Assembly (NCBI RefSeq): GCF_020181035.1
Contig: NZ_JAIQYY010000005.1
Location: 240,791-294,416 of the forward strand
Source: Streptomyces sp. CoH27
GTDB taxonomy: Bacteria; Actinomycetota; Actinomycetes; Streptomycetales; Streptomycetaceae
Reading direction: 5' to 3'
Length of the DNA: 53,626 bases
Translations under genes and position numbers: made by a program
In this document: in pieces, positions 23,523-33,470 of the stretch
How positions within the stretch are numbered: the first letter of the stretch is position 1
How the letters are laid out: each line of letters opens with the position of its first letter
The notes under the pieces: model-generated
The model's input: only the letters and a program-made list of their open reading frames with translations
Databases searched by the model: none
Told to the model about the DNA's origin: nothing

Positions 23523-25127
23523 GTGAGACGCAACCACGGCACAACTCCCCGAACACCTCGACTGCTCGGCTCGCTGCTGCTGGTGGCGGCGGCCGGGATC
23601 GTCACCCTCGGCGCCGCCCCCACGGCGCGGGCCGCCGCCCCCACCCCGCTGGACCGGGTCATTCCGGCCCCCGCCTCCGTGCAGCCGGGCGGCACCCCGT
23701 ACCGCATCACCCGCGCCACCGGCGTCCGCGTCGACGCCACCCCCGAGGTCCGCCGCATCGGCGCCTACCTCACCGGCATCCTGCGGCCCTCCACCGGCTA
23801 CCCGCTGACCCTCACCGACCACGGCCCCGGCGGCGGCATCCGGCTCCACCTGGCCAAGGGCGACTACGGCGCCGAGGGCTACCGGCTGCACAGCGACGCG
23901 GCCAGCCTCACCCTCACCGCGAGCACCCCCGCCGGCCTCTTCCACGGCGTGCAGACGCTGCGCCAGCTCCTCCCGGCCGGCGTCGAGAAGAAGACCGTCC
24001 AGCCCGGCCCCTGGCGGATCGCCGGCGGCACCATCGAGGACCGCCCCCGCTACGCCTACCGCGGCGCGATGCTGGACGTCTCCCGGCACTTCTTCACCGT
24101 CGCCCAGGTCGAGCGGTACATCGACCGGCTGGCCCTGTACAAGCTCAACGAGCTGCATCTGCACCTCAGCGACGACCAGGGCTGGCGCATCGCCATCGAC
24201 TCCTGGCCGCGCCTCGCCGCCTACGGCGGCTCCACCGAGGTCGGCGGCGGCCAGGGCGGCTCCTACACCAAGGAGCAGTACCGCGAGATCGTCCGGTACG
24301 CGGCCTCCCGCTATCTGGAGGTCGTCCCCGAGATCGACACGCCCGGCCACAGCAACGCGGCCCTCGCCTCCTACGCCCAGCTCAACTGCGACGGCGTGGC
24401 GCCCCCGCTCTACACCGGCACCAAGGTCGGCTTCAGCTCGCTGTGCGTGCCCAAGCAGGTGACGTACGCCTTCGCGGACGACGTCATCCGCGAGCTGGCC
24501 GCCCTCACCCCCGGCCGCTACCTCCACATCGGCGGCGACGAGGCCCGCTCCACCAGCCACACCGACTACGTGACCTTCATGGACCGCGTGCAGCCCATCG
24601 TGGCCAAGTACGGCAAGACGGTCATCGGCTGGCACCAGCTCACCGGCGCCCACCCGGCCCAGGGCGCCCTCGCCCAGTACTGGGGCCTGGACAGCACCAG
24701 CGCCGCCGACAAGGAGCAGGTCGTCAAGGCCGCACAGAACGGCACCGGGCTGATCCTGTCCCCGGCCGACCGGGTCTACCTCGACATGAAGTACACCAAG
24801 GACACCAAGCCGGGCCTCACCTGGGCGGGCCTGGTGGAGGTGCAGCGGTCGTACGACTGGGACCCGGGCGGCTATCTGCCGGGTGTTCCGGCCTCGGCGA
24901 TCCGGGGCGTGGAGGCGCCCCTGTGGTCCGAGACCCTGAAGACGAGCGCCGACATCGAGTACATGGCGTTCCCGCGCCTGCCCGGCGCGGCCGAGCTGGG
25001 CTGGTCGCCGGCGGCCACGCACGACTGGGACACCTACAAGGTGCGCCTCGCCGCACAGGCCCCGCGCTGGGACGCCCTCGGCATCGGGTACTACCGCTCG
25101 CCCCAGGTGCCCTGGCCGGCGAAGTGA
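23523..25127 (+). CDS. secreted GH20 beta-N-acetylhexosaminidase
   Basis: This 534-residue exported enzyme releases GlcNAc from chito-oligosaccharides. It has a signal peptide to about residue 38 and a GH20 N-terminal domain (about 42-170), then the catalytic barrel from YRGAMLDVSRHFF. The catalytic pair is D339-E340 in IGGDEARS, and substrate-site segments include LHLHLSDDQGWR, VVPEIDTPGH and YWGLD. The GTG start at 23523 has GAAGGGAGC just before it. The 3' end overlaps desD on the opposite strand by 37 bp. The upstream dre links it to the chitin regulon, together with the chitinase at 4611. Confidence 0.94.
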   Translation: MRRNHGTTPRTPRLLGSLLLVAAAGIVTLGAAPTARAAAPTPLDRVIPAPASVQPGGTPYRITRATGVRVDATPEVRRIGAYLTGILRPSTGYPLTLTDHGPGGGIRLHLAKGDYGAEGYRLHSDAASLTLTASTPAGLFHGVQTLRQLLPAGVEKKTVQPGPWRIAGGTIEDRPRYAYRGAMLDVSRHFFTVAQVERYIDRLALYKLNELHLHLSDDQGWRIAIDSWPRLAAYGGSTEVGGGQGGSYTKEQYREIVRYAASRYLEVVPEIDTPGHSNAALASYAQLNCDGVAPPLYTGTKVGFSSLCVPKQVTYAFADDVIRELAALTPGRYLHIGGDEARSTSHTDYVTFMDRVQPIVAKYGKTVIGWHQLTGAHPAQGALAQYWGLDSTSAADKEQVVKAAQNGTGLILSPADRVYLDMKYTKDTKPGLTWAGLVEVQRSYDWDPGGYLPGVPASAIRGVEAPLWSETLKTSADIEYMAFPRLPGAAELGWSPAATHDWDTYKVRLAAQAPRWDALGIGYYRSPQVPWPAK

Positions 25128-26887
25128 GCGAGGGGGTTCCGCAGGCTGCCGACCAGCTGGAGCGCGCCGGACGGATCGGCCAGGTCCACCATCTGCCGGT
25201 TGTCCCGCAGTTGCAGCCGGTTGAGGCAGGACAGCGCGAACTCCGGGGCGAAGATGTCGTACTGCCGGAATTTCCCGGCCAGTTCGGGCACCGAAGCCTG
25301 ATAGTCGCGGGTGACCTCGGCGACCGTGCGCCAGAACTCGTCCTCTGACAGGACCCCCTCGGTGGCGAGATTCGCGGCGAGGAACCGGAAGAAGCAGTCG
25401 AAGACATCGGTGAAGACCGACAGCAGCTTCTTGTCGTCCGGGACCTCGACGCGGATCCGCCGTACCTCGGGCGGCAGTACGGCGTCCGGGTCCATCACCG
25501 CGATCTCCTCGGCGATGTCCTTGTAGACCGCCCGCCGTACGACCCCGTCCTGAAGGACCAGGACGACGTTCTCGCCGTGCGGCATGAAGACCAGGTCGTA
25601 GGCGTAGAAGCTGTGCAGCAGCGGGGTGTAGTACGCCCGCAGGTAGCGGCGCAGCCACTCCGTCGGGGGCAGTCCCGACCGCTCGATCAGCGCGCCCGCG
25701 AAGGAGGCGCCGGCGTGGTCCACGTGCAACAGGGAGGCCATGGTCGCGAGGGACTCGCCGTCCTGGAGCGAGGGGACCGGGCTCTCCCGCCACAGCGCGG
25801 CCAGCATCTTGCGGTACGGCGAGTAGCGGTCGGTGGCCTGCTCGTACTCCAGATGCCGGTACCCGACGGCGGCCCGCTCCCGGATGATGCTCAGGCCGGT
25901 CGCCTTCAGCACGGGGTCGTTCTCGATCAGCTGGGCCAGCCAGTCGTTGATCGCCGGGGTCGCCTCCATGTAGGCGGCCGAAAGTCCGCGCATGAAGCCC
26001 ATGTTGAGCACGGACAGGGCCGTCTTCACATAGTGCTTCTCCGGATGGGAGCTGTTGAAGAAGGTCCGGATGGACTGCTGGGCCAGATACTCGTCGTCGC
26101 CCTCGCCGAGACAGACCAGGTGCCGCCGGGCCACCTCGGCGGCGAAGGTGATGGAGAGCTTGTTCCACCACTGCCAGGGGTGGACCGGGATGAGGAGGTA
26201 GTCGGCGGGGTCGAGGCCCTGCTCGGTGAGGGTTGAGCGGAAACGGTTCAGCGTCGGCTCGCCCAGCTCCTCCCGCAGGAAGTCCTCGTACGCGATCCCG
26301 ACGCCCGCCGTGAACGCGGCCCGCGAGCGGTGCGCGGCCAGCCACACCAGCCGCACCGGGCTCGCGGTCTCCGGGGCGTACGACAGATACTCGTGGACGC
26401 CGAACCCGAGCCGCCCGTTGTTCGCGACGAAGCACGGGTGGCCCTCGGTCATCCCGGTCTCGATCGCCTGGAAGCCGCTGCCGGCCAGCTCCGCGGAGCT
26501 GACGCGGGGCTTGGTCAGCTTGTAGCAGGTGCCGGAGAGGGTGGAGGAGATCTCCTCCAGGTAGACCGGCAGGATCTCGTCGCTCAGCCCGAGCGACTCC
26601 TTCAGCTCGATGAAGAAGTCCAGTGCGGCGAGCGGGAGTTCGGCGCCGTCCCGGTGCCGGGTGATGGACGCGGCGTCGACCTGCCAGTGGTCGAGGGCGC
26701 GGCGGACGGCCGCGAACCGGTACGCGGTGTTCCCGTCGTCACTGCGGACGACGTAGCCCCCGTCTTCGCTTTCGGGATGGATCAGGCGCTCATGCGCGAA
26801 CTCGGCGAGCGCCTTGCGTATGAGCAGGCGGTTGGCCGTCTCCCAGCGCTCGGGGGAGAGGTGGGCCACGGCGTCGGCGAGGATCAT
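25091..26887 (-). CDS. desD: desferrioxamine synthetase DesD
   Basis: This 598-residue NRPS-independent siderophore synthetase (IucA/IucC family) joins N-hydroxy-N-succinyl-cadaverine units and cyclises the trimer to desferrioxamine E, using ATP. Family segments include LIPVHPWQWWNK (about 242-253), IRTFFNSSHPEKHYVKTAL (about 285-303) and LRAYYTPLLHSFYAYDLVF in the C-terminal half. The start overlaps the desC stop by four bases, so the two are coupled. Its 3' end overlaps the hexosaminidase 3' end by 37 bp on the opposite strand. It is the last gene of desABCD under the iron box at 30180. Confidence 0.95.
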   Translation of the reverse strand: MILADAVAHLSPERWETANRLLIRKALAEFAHERLIHPESEDGGYVVRSDDGNTAYRFAAVRRALDHWQVDAASITRHRDGAELPLAALDFFIELKESLGLSDEILPVYLEEISSTLSGTCYKLTKPRVSSAELAGSGFQAIETGMTEGHPCFVANNGRLGFGVHEYLSYAPETASPVRLVWLAAHRSRAAFTAGVGIAYEDFLREELGEPTLNRFRSTLTEQGLDPADYLLIPVHPWQWWNKLSITFAAEVARRHLVCLGEGDDEYLAQQSIRTFFNSSHPEKHYVKTALSVLNMGFMRGLSAAYMEATPAINDWLAQLIENDPVLKATGLSIIRERAAVGYRHLEYEQATDRYSPYRKMLAALWRESPVPSLQDGESLATMASLLHVDHAGASFAGALIERSGLPPTEWLRRYLRAYYTPLLHSFYAYDLVFMPHGENVVLVLQDGVVRRAVYKDIAEEIAVMDPDAVLPPEVRRIRVEVPDDKKLLSVFTDVFDCFFRFLAANLATEGVLSEDEFWRTVAEVTRDYQASVPELAGKFRQYDIFAPEFALSCLNRLQLRDNRQMVDLADPSGALQLVGSLRNPLAHFAGQGTWGER

Positions 26888-27408
26888 GCGGTCACCGCCT
26901 TCTCGAACTGCTCGCGTGTGCAGAAGCTCAGCAGCGCCTTCTTCTCCGGCTTCTGGATCTCCCGCTCGGCCACGAACCCGACGGCCGCGTTCAGGGCGTG
27001 GACGGCGGCGTTGGCGATGTCCGGCTCGACGACGACACGCTCGTTCGCCGGGTCCGCGAAGAGACGGGCCAGCACGGCGGTGATGACGGCCCTGGTGAAC
27101 CCGTGCACAGGGGTGTCCGTCGCCGGGGTCAGGAAGTGCATGCCGACGTCACCAGGCAACGGGTCGTACAGGCCGACCAGTTCGCGGTGCGCGGGGTCGT
27201 AGTACTCCATGAGGAACGCCGGTTCACCGCCCTGGAGCCCGAGCAGCGCGTGATGGTGCTCGTCGGCCGCGATCTCCATGTAGGCCCGCTCGACGTCCAC
27301 CAGCGTGGCGTCCTGCATCATCCAGAAGGCCGCCTTGGGATGCGTGACCCAGGCGTGGAGAAGCTCGGCGTCCTTCAGGGGGTCCAGCGGCCGGAAGGTG
27401 AAGGTCAT
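26884..27408 (-). CDS. desC: acyltransferase DesC
   Basis: This 174-residue GNAT acyltransferase transfers succinyl or acetyl groups to N-hydroxycadaverine. The fold is visible as [37 protein letters not shown] and the acceptor segment [17 protein letters not shown]. It is the RhbD/IucB-like type of siderophore acyltransferases. The start at 27408 overlaps the desB stop by four bases and its stop overlaps the desD start by four, a tight desBCD arrangement. The start codon is ATG with its Shine-Dalgarno inside the end of desB. Confidence 0.93.
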   Translation of the reverse strand: MTFTFRPLDPLKDAELLHAWVTHPKAAFWMMQDATLVDVERAYMEIAADEHHHALLGLQGGEPAFLMEYYDPAHRELVGLYDPLPGDVGMHFLTPATDTPVHGFTRAVITAVLARLFADPANERVVVEPDIANAAVHALNAAVGFVAEREIQKPEKKALLSFCTREQFEKAVTA

Positions 27409-28685
27409 ACGGCGAACTCCTGGAATGCGATGGTCTTCTCGACCGGGTAGTACTCGGTGCCGAGCAGCTCACGGATGATGTACGAGTTCCGGTACGCGCC
27501 CATGCCGAGGTCGGGGCTGGTGATGCTGTGGGTGTGCACGCCGGCGTTCTGGAGGAAGACCCCCCGGCCGGTCTCGTCGATCGTGTAGTTGCGGGCCACG
27601 TCGAAGTTGCCGTGCGTGTCGTAGCGCAGGCGGCCTCTGACCGGGGCCAGGAACTCCGGCTCGGTGTACCGGTAGCCGGTCGCCAGGACCAGGCCCTGGG
27701 ACTGGAGCTCGTAGTCCTTCTCCTGCTCCTCCTGGCGGAAGGACAGCGTGTACGTGCCGTTCTCGTGCCGCGCGCCGGTCAGGGCGGAGTTGGTCAGCAG
27801 CCGCGTGGGCACGGGACCGCCGAGGTTCTTCTGGTAGAGCAGGTCGAAGATCTCGTCGATCAGGTCACCGTCGATGCCCTTGAACAGGCCCTTCTGCTGC
27901 TCGGTGAGCCGGTAGCGGGTGGCCTCCGGGAGCTCGCGGTAGTAGTCGATGTACTCCGGGGAGGTCATCTCCAGGGTGAGCTTGGTGTATTCGAGCGGGA
28001 AGAAGCGCGGGGAGCGGGTCACCCAGTTCAGCCGGTAGCCGTGGACGTCGATCTCGCTGAGCAGGTCGTGGTAGATCTCGGCGGCGGACTGGCCCGAGCC
28101 GACGATCGTGATCGACTCCTTCCGTTGCAGCTCCGCTTTGTGCTGTACGTAGCGGGAGTTGTGGAAGAAGTCGCCGTCCAGGCCGCGCACCGCCTCCGGG
28201 TAGTGCGGGGAGGTGCCCGTGCCGAGGACGAGATGCCGGGCACGGAACGTTTCGCCGCCCTCGGTGCGGACGACGTAGACCTCGTCCGCGTCCTCGTACG
28301 TCACCTCGGTGACCGTCGTGCCGAAGCGGACGCTGCTCAGCTTGTTCGCCGCCCAGCGGCAGTAGTCGTCGTACTCGACCCGCAGCGGATAGAAGTTCTC
28401 GCGGATGTAGAACGAGTACAGCCGGCCCTTCTCCTTCAGATAGTTGAGGAAGGAGTACGGCGAGGTCGGGTCGGCCAGGGTGACCAGGTCCGACATGAAC
28501 GGGGTCTGGAGGTGGGCGCCGTCCAGGAACATCCCGGCGTGCCACTCGAAGTCCGGCTTGGACTCCAGGAAGACCCCGTTCAGTTCGGCGATCGGCTCGG
28601 TCAGACAGGCGAGGCCGAGATTGAAGGGGCCGAGCCCGATCCCCACGAAGTCATAGGTGCGGCTGGCTTCAGGAAGCGCGGTCAA
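27405..28685 (-). CDS. desB: cadaverine N-monooxygenase DesB
   Basis: This is a 426-residue flavin-dependent N-hydroxylase of the lysine/ornithine monooxygenase family. It has an FAD site at [14 protein letters not shown] (about 13-26), an NADPH site at [12 protein letters not shown] (about 193-204) and the C-terminal [13 protein letters not shown] motif (ATGY signature). It hydroxylates cadaverine to N-hydroxycadaverine. Its start overlaps the desA stop by 17 bp, so it depends on desA translation. It is the second gene of the iron-regulated operon. Confidence 0.94.
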   Translation of the reverse strand: MTALPEASRTYDFVGIGLGPFNLGLACLTEPIAELNGVFLESKPDFEWHAGMFLDGAHLQTPFMSDLVTLADPTSPYSFLNYLKEKGRLYSFYIRENFYPLRVEYDDYCRWAANKLSSVRFGTTVTEVTYEDADEVYVVRTEGGETFRARHLVLGTGTSPHYPEAVRGLDGDFFHNSRYVQHKAELQRKESITIVGSGQSAAEIYHDLLSEIDVHGYRLNWVTRSPRFFPLEYTKLTLEMTSPEYIDYYRELPEATRYRLTEQQKGLFKGIDGDLIDEIFDLLYQKNLGGPVPTRLLTNSALTGARHENGTYTLSFRQEEQEKDYELQSQGLVLATGYRYTEPEFLAPVRGRLRYDTHGNFDVARNYTIDETGRGVFLQNAGVHTHSITSPDLGMGAYRNSYIIRELLGTEYYPVEKTIAFQEFAV

Positions 28686-30135
28686 GGGACTCTCCCAGGT
28701 ACTGCTCGGCGTGGCCGGCGATCAGGTCGAGGACGGCGGCGATGTCGGCCGCGGTCGTCTCGGGGTTGAGCAGGGTGAACTTCAGGTAGTGGCGGCCGTC
28801 GGCCTTGGTGCCCGCGACCACGGCGTCGCCGGAGGCGAACAGGGCCTTGCGGGCGTAGAGGTTGGCGCGGTCGATCTCGGCCGGGTCGGTGACGGCCGCC
28901 GGGATGTAGCGGAAGACGAGGGTGGAGAGCGAGGGCTCCACGACGACGTCGTAACGGGGGTCGGCGGCCAGCAGCCTGAAGCCCTCCTGCGCCAGGTCGC
29001 AGACCTCGTCGAAGAGCTGCCCGATGCCGTCCGCGCCCATCACACGCAGGGTCAGCCACAGCTTGAGGGCGTCGAAGCGGCGGGTGGTCTGGAGGGACTT
29101 GTCGACCTGGTTGGGGATCCGTTCGCGCACCATGCGGCGCGGGTTGAGGTACTCCGCGTGGTAGGTGGCGTGGCGCAGCGTGGCCGCGTCGCGGACCAGC
29201 AGGGCGGACGAACTCACGGGCTGGAAGAAGGACTTGTGGTAGTCGACGGTGACCGAGTCGGCGCGGTCGATGCCGGCGATGCGGTCCCGGTACTTCAGGG
29301 AGGCGAGCAGTCCGCAGCCGTAGGCGGCGTCGACGTGCAGCCAGGTGTCGTACTGCGCGCACAACTCGGCGATCTCGGGCAGCGGGTCGATGGAGCCGAA
29401 GTCGGTGGTGCCGGCGGTGGCGACGACGGCCATGGGGACGAGGCCGTCGCGGGCGCAGCGCTCCAGTTCGCGGGCGAGGGCGACGGTCCGCAGGCGCTTG
29501 TCGTGGTCGACGGGAACGGAGACCACCGAGTCGGCGCTCAGGCCCAGCAGTTTCGCGGCCTTCTGCACGCTGAAGTGGCTGACCTCGGAGGTGAAGATCC
29601 GCAGTTTCGCCAGGCTGTCCCCCTCTTCCCACCCTGCCCGCCCTGGCTTGGCCTCCTCTCTCGCGAGCAGCAGTGCCTGGAGGTTGGACTGGGTGCCGCC
29701 GGAGGTGAACACGCCGTCGGCGGCGGGGCCGAGGCCGATCCGCCGGGCCGTCCAGTCGATGAGCTTGCGCTCGATGAGGGTGCCGCCGGCCGACTGGTCC
29801 CAGGTGTCGAGGGAGGAGTTGACGGCGGAGAGCACGGCCTCGCCGAGCACGGCCGGGATGACGACCGGGCAGTTGAGGTGGGCGAGGTAGCGGGGGTGGT
29901 GGAAGTAGACCGCGTCCTTCAGATAGACGTCCTCCAGCTCGTCCAGGACGGCGGCGGTGTCGCCGAGCGGCCGGTCCAGGTCGATGGTGTCGATCCGGGG
30001 GGCGAGGGCGTCCACGGTGACGCCGGTGAACGGACGGTCGGTGGTGGCGAGTTTGGCCGCCACCCGCTCGACTCCTTCGGTCACGGAGCTGCGGTAGTGC
30101 TCCGCGGTGAGGCCATTGAGCAGGTGCGAGCGCAT
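28669..30135 (-). CDS. desA: lysine decarboxylase DesA
   Basis: This 488-residue PLP enzyme of the group II decarboxylases makes cadaverine from lysine. The PLP Lys is K301 in [11 protein letters not shown], with the phosphate-binding [13 protein letters not shown] (about 144-156) and the ring-contacting HVDAAYGCG (about 267-275). The ATG at 30135 follows a purine-rich GGAGGA stretch. It is the first gene of the des operon, and the iron box centred at 30192 lies 48 bp upstream. Together with DesB, DesC and DesD it suffices to build desferrioxamines B and E. Confidence 0.95.
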   Translation of the reverse strand: MRSHLLNGLTAEHYRSSVTEGVERVAAKLATTDRPFTGVTVDALAPRIDTIDLDRPLGDTAAVLDELEDVYLKDAVYFHHPRYLAHLNCPVVIPAVLGEAVLSAVNSSLDTWDQSAGGTLIERKLIDWTARRIGLGPAADGVFTSGGTQSNLQALLLAREEAKPGRAGWEEGDSLAKLRIFTSEVSHFSVQKAAKLLGLSADSVVSVPVDHDKRLRTVALARELERCARDGLVPMAVVATAGTTDFGSIDPLPEIAELCAQYDTWLHVDAAYGCGLLASLKYRDRIAGIDRADSVTVDYHKSFFQPVSSSALLVRDAATLRHATYHAEYLNPRRMVRERIPNQVDKSLQTTRRFDALKLWLTLRVMGADGIGQLFDEVCDLAQEGFRLLAADPRYDVVVEPSLSTLVFRYIPAAVTDPAEIDRANLYARKALFASGDAVVAGTKADGRHYLKFTLLNPETTAADIAAVLDLIAGHAEQYLGESLDRAS

Positions 30136-30179
30136 GTGGGGGTCCTCCGAGGGACAGTCCGTGCGGGGGGCTTGGGTCT

Positions 30180-30204
30180 AACTTAGGTTAGCCTAACCTA
30201 AGTT
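30180..30204 (-). promoter_or_regulatory. DmdR/DtxR-type iron box before desA
   Basis: The core TTAGGTTAGCCTAACCTAA (30183-30201) is the actinobacterial iron-box consensus form, and the symmetry extends over 25 bp (12 bp arms around C at 30192) without a mismatch. It sits 48 bp before the desA ATG and lies between desA and the end of desF. Confidence 0.95.
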
Positions 30205-30254
30205 ACTTGGATCAAGGTGTGCCTCACCCGTGACAGCCGTCACGGGACGACGGG

Positions 30255-31109
30255 TTACTCCGCCGCCCGCAGCTGTTCCTCGGTCATCCCCTGCCGCCAG
30301 TACCCGACGAACGTCACCCGCCGCCGGTCCACCCCGCGCTCGCCCACGAAGTGCCGCCGCAGCGCCTTCACCTGCCCCGACTCGCCCGCGATCCACACGT
30401 ACGGCCGCTCGGCGGAGGGGAGTCGGGCGGCTCGTACGGCATCGACGGCCATGGGGGCCCCGTCGTGCCGTACGAGCCACGTGATCTCCGCGTCCGCCTC
30501 GGTCCGCACGTCCTGGACGTCTTCGGCTTGCGGCACCTCCAGCCAGGCGCGGACGCGGGTGCCGGCCGGCAGCGACTCCAGGATCGCCGTCGCCGCGGGT
30601 ACGGCAGTCTCGTCGCCCCACAGCAGGACGAGATCGGTGTCCTCGGGCGGGCGGAAGCGGATCGCGCGGTTGTCGGCGAGGACCGGCCCGAGCACCAGGA
30701 CCCGGTCACCGGCGGCAGCGTGCGCGGCCCAGCGGGAGGCCGGGCCGGCGGGGGTGGGGGCGCCGGGCTCGATGCCGTGCAGCGCGAAGTCGATGTCGAT
30801 CTCGACCGTGCCGCCTTCGGCGTTTCGGCGCAGAGACCGCAGCGTGTACGAGCGCATCACGGCCCGTACGTCGTCGGGCAGTTCACGCCAGGCCTGCCAC
30901 CAGCTGTCCCCGAGATCCAGGGGCACGACGGGCTCCGGCTGGCCGGGATGCGGCAGGAACAGGGAGAGGGACTGGTCTCGTCCGTCGGAGTGGAACGCGT
31001 GCAGACCGGCTCCGTCGAAGGTGACGCGGACGAGAGACGGCCCCAGCCGCCTCGTCCGTACGACCTGCAGGGAGAAGAATCGGAACGGGGCGGCTACGGC
31101 CGTCGTCAT
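30255..31109 (-). CDS. desF: siderophore-interacting FAD reductase-like protein DesF
   Basis: This 284-residue siderophore-interacting protein has an N-terminal FAD-binding barrel (VRVTFDGAGLHAF, MRSYTLRSLR) and a C-terminal NAD(P)-binding SIP domain (LLWGDETAVPAATAIL and YVWIAGESGQVKALRR). It probably reduces or otherwise releases iron from ferrioxamine after uptake. It lies 11 bp downstream of desE in the same direction and separate from desABCD, so it shares the desE iron box. The ATG at 31109 opens the barrel. It ends just before the desA iron box. Confidence 0.9.
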   Translation of the reverse strand: MTTAVAAPFRFFSLQVVRTRRLGPSLVRVTFDGAGLHAFHSDGRDQSLSLFLPHPGQPEPVVPLDLGDSWWQAWRELPDDVRAVMRSYTLRSLRRNAEGGTVEIDIDFALHGIEPGAPTPAGPASRWAAHAAAGDRVLVLGPVLADNRAIRFRPPEDTDLVLLWGDETAVPAATAILESLPAGTRVRAWLEVPQAEDVQDVRTEADAEITWLVRHDGAPMAVDAVRAARLPSAERPYVWIAGESGQVKALRRHFVGERGVDRRRVTFVGYWRQGMTEEQLRAAE

Positions 31110-31120
31110 AGGGGAGCTCC

Positions 31121-32164
31121 TCAGCTAACCTTCTTGGCCTTCTCCAGGGCCTCGGCAAGACTCGTCAGCAGCGGTACGCACTTGTCGTACGAGAGAATCG
31201 GCTCCGGAGACCGGGCGATGACCTGGCCCGCCCTCACCGCCGGCAGCTGCTTCCAGGTCGGCTTGGTGATGGCGGCGGGCTGGAGCGCGGACGACCGGTC
31301 GTCCATCATGATGATGTCGGCCGGGTACTTGTCGACGTTCTCCCAGCTCAGCGACTCGTACCAGCCGCCGCCCTGCTTCTTCGCGCTCTCCGGCGGCTCG
31401 ACGAAGTTCACGCCGAGGGCCTTGAAGTACTCCAGGTCGACGGAGAGGTTGGTGCCGGAGACGTAGAAGAGCGGGTCGCTCGCGCTGCCGGCCATCACCT
31501 TGAGGCCGGGCTTGGCCTTGGCGGCGGCGCGCAGCCGGGCCGCGGCGGCCTCGAACCGCTTCTTGGCGCCGGTCACCTCGGCGGCCTTCATGTCCGCACC
31601 GAGCGACTCGGCGAGGTCCCACATGCGCTGCAGCGGCTCGGTGAGCTGACGGTCGTAGACGGAGATGCCGATGCTCGGGGCCAGCTGGGCGATCTTCTTC
31701 TTGGACTCCTCCGGGACGTACCAGAGGGTGCCCGCGTCGTCGAACATCGTCGTGATCAGCAGGTCCGGGGCGAGCGAGGCGTACTTCTCGATGTTGAACT
31801 GTCCCCAGGTGTTGCCGAGGACCGTCACCTTGCTGACGTCCATGTCGCCCGCCTGCACATCGGCCTTGCCGTCCTTGGTGGTTGTCGGGCCGAAGACGCC
31901 CTTGACCTGGACGCCGTAGTCGTGGAGCGCGGCGCCGACGCCGGTGAACGCGACGATGTTCGCGGGGGTCTTGTCCAGCTTCACGGTTGTGCCGCGGTCG
32001 TCCTTGAAGGACCAGGGGCCGGACGCGCCGGACTCCTTTCCGCTGCCGGTGCCGCCGTCTTTGCCCTTGTCCCCGCAGGCGGCGAGCGCGGCGCCGAGGC
32101 CGATGGCGCCGCCCGCGGCGAGGATGCCGCGGCGGGTGGGGTGGGTGACGCGGGCAGAGGGCAT
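31121..32164 (-). CDS. desE: ferrioxamine-binding lipoprotein DesE
   Basis: This 347-residue lipoprotein of the FecB/FepB periplasmic-binding family captures ferrioxamines. The N-terminus has a Tat-like RR in PTRRGILAAGGA and a lipobox LAAC, a Tat-lipoprotein arrangement common in Streptomyces. The two-lobed binding domain has FKDDRGTTVKLDKTPANIVA and LEYFKALGVNFVEPP. The start at 32164 (MPSARV) was preferred to an upstream ORF extension that has no signal. The permease and ATPase are not in this window, so it must use an unlinked importer. The iron box is 52 bp upstream. Confidence 0.93.
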   Translation of the reverse strand: MPSARVTHPTRRGILAAGGAIGLGAALAACGDKGKDGGTGSGKESGASGPWSFKDDRGTTVKLDKTPANIVAFTGVGAALHDYGVQVKGVFGPTTTKDGKADVQAGDMDVSKVTVLGNTWGQFNIEKYASLAPDLLITTMFDDAGTLWYVPEESKKKIAQLAPSIGISVYDRQLTEPLQRMWDLAESLGADMKAAEVTGAKKRFEAAAARLRAAAKAKPGLKVMAGSASDPLFYVSGTNLSVDLEYFKALGVNFVEPPESAKKQGGGWYESLSWENVDKYPADIIMMDDRSSALQPAAITKPTWKQLPAVRAGQVIARSPEPILSYDKCVPLLTSLAEALEKAKKVS

Positions 32165-32215
32165 GGGTGTGACTGCTTTCGAACGGGGCGAGGCGCCCGC
32201 CGGACAACTTCGAAG

Positions 32216-32234
32216 GTAGGTTAGCCTAACCTCA
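32216..32234 (-). promoter_or_regulatory. second iron box, before desE
   Basis: GTAGGTTAGCCTAACCTCA has a 15 bp perfect palindrome AGGTTAGCCTAACCT (32218-32232) identical to the core of the desA box. It lies 52 bp before the desE ATG. The flanking ends are less symmetrical than at desA. Confidence 0.9.
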
Positions 32235-32304
32235 CTAGATGTCCAGCGGGTGGGGGCGCCTCGCACCCGGACCCGAGCACGGCCTTCGGGCCGCCGCGGC
32301 TACC

Positions 32305-33465
32305 TCAGCCGGCCAGCCCCAACTCCCGTGCGATCAGCATGCGCTGGACTTCGCTCGTGCCCTCGCCGATCTCCAGGATCTTGGAGTCGCGCCACATCCG
32401 GGCCACCGGATACTCGTTCATGAAGCCGTAGCCGCCGTGGATCTGGGTGGCGTCGCGGGCGTTGTCCACCGCGATGGTGGAGGAGTACAGCTTGGCCAGG
32501 GCCGCCTCCTTCTTGAAGGGCTCGCCTGCGACCAGGCGGGAGGCCGCGTCGCGCCAGGCCAGGCGGGCCGTGTGAGCCTTCATCTCCATGTCGGCGATCT
32601 TGAACTGGATGGCCTGGTTGGCGCCGATGGGGCGGCCGAACGCCTCGCGCTCCTTGGCGTACTTCACCGACTCGTCCACACAGCCCTGGGCCAGGCCCGT
32701 CGCGAGCGCCGCGATGGCGATGCGGCCCTCGTCCAGGATGCGCAGGAACTGGGCGTAGCCCCGGCCCTCCTCGCCCAGCAGGTTGGCCGCCGGGACCCGG
32801 ACGTCCGAGAAGGAGAGCTCGCGGGTGTCCGAGGCGTTCCAGCCGACCTTCGAGTACGGCGCCGCCACCGTGAAGCCCGGCGTGCCCGACGGGACGATGA
32901 TCGAGGAGATCAGCGGCTTGCCGTCCGGCTTGCGGCCCGTCACCGCCGTGACCGTCACCAAGCCCGTGATGTCCGTACCGGAGTTGGTGATGAAGCACTT
33001 CGTGCCGTTGATCACCCACTCGTTCGTGTCCGGGTCCAGCCGGGCCGTCGTACGGGTCGCGCCCGCGTCGCTCCCGCCGTCCGGTTCCGTCAGACCGAAC
33101 GCGCCCAGGATCTCGCCCGAGCACAGCCGGGGCAGCCACGCGCGCTTCTGCTCCTCGGTGCCGAACAGGTGGATCGGCATCGCGCCCAGCGAGACGCCCG
33201 CCTCCAGGGTGATGGCCACGGACGAGTCCACCCGCGCCAGCTCCTCCAGGGCGATGCCGAGCGCCAGATAGTCGCCGCCCATGCCGCCGTACTCCTCCGG
33301 GAACGGCAGCCCGAACAGGCCCATACGGCCCATCTCGCGGACGATCTCGTACGGGAACTCGTGATGCTCGTAGAATTCGCCGATCTTCGGCGCCACGACA
33401 TCGTGCGCGAACTCCTCCACCGTGCGGCGGAGTTCTTCCAGCTCGGGGCTGAGACGGTGGTCCAT
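32305..33465 (-). CDS. acdH: branched-chain acyl-CoA dehydrogenase AcdH
   Basis: This 386-residue FAD enzyme oxidises short branched acyl-CoAs such as isovaleryl-CoA. It has the ACAD signatures GAFGLTEPDGGSDAGATRT (FAD loop) and QIHGGYGFMNEYPVARMWRD. The Glu in EIGEGTSEVQR near the C-terminus is the position of the catalytic base in most family members. The ATG at 33465 is separated by 5 bp from the HMG-CoA lyase stop, so it is the distal gene of a coupled operon. From memory this is the S. coelicolor acdH (SCO2779) class involved in branched-chain degradation. Confidence 0.93.
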   Translation of the reverse strand: MDHRLSPELEELRRTVEEFAHDVVAPKIGEFYEHHEFPYEIVREMGRMGLFGLPFPEEYGGMGGDYLALGIALEELARVDSSVAITLEAGVSLGAMPIHLFGTEEQKRAWLPRLCSGEILGAFGLTEPDGGSDAGATRTTARLDPDTNEWVINGTKCFITNSGTDITGLVTVTAVTGRKPDGKPLISSIIVPSGTPGFTVAAPYSKVGWNASDTRELSFSDVRVPAANLLGEEGRGYAQFLRILDEGRIAIAALATGLAQGCVDESVKYAKEREAFGRPIGANQAIQFKIADMEMKAHTARLAWRDAASRLVAGEPFKKEAALAKLYSSTIAVDNARDATQIHGGYGFMNEYPVARMWRDSKILEIGEGTSEVQRMLIARELGLAG

Positions 33466-33470
33466 GCTGA

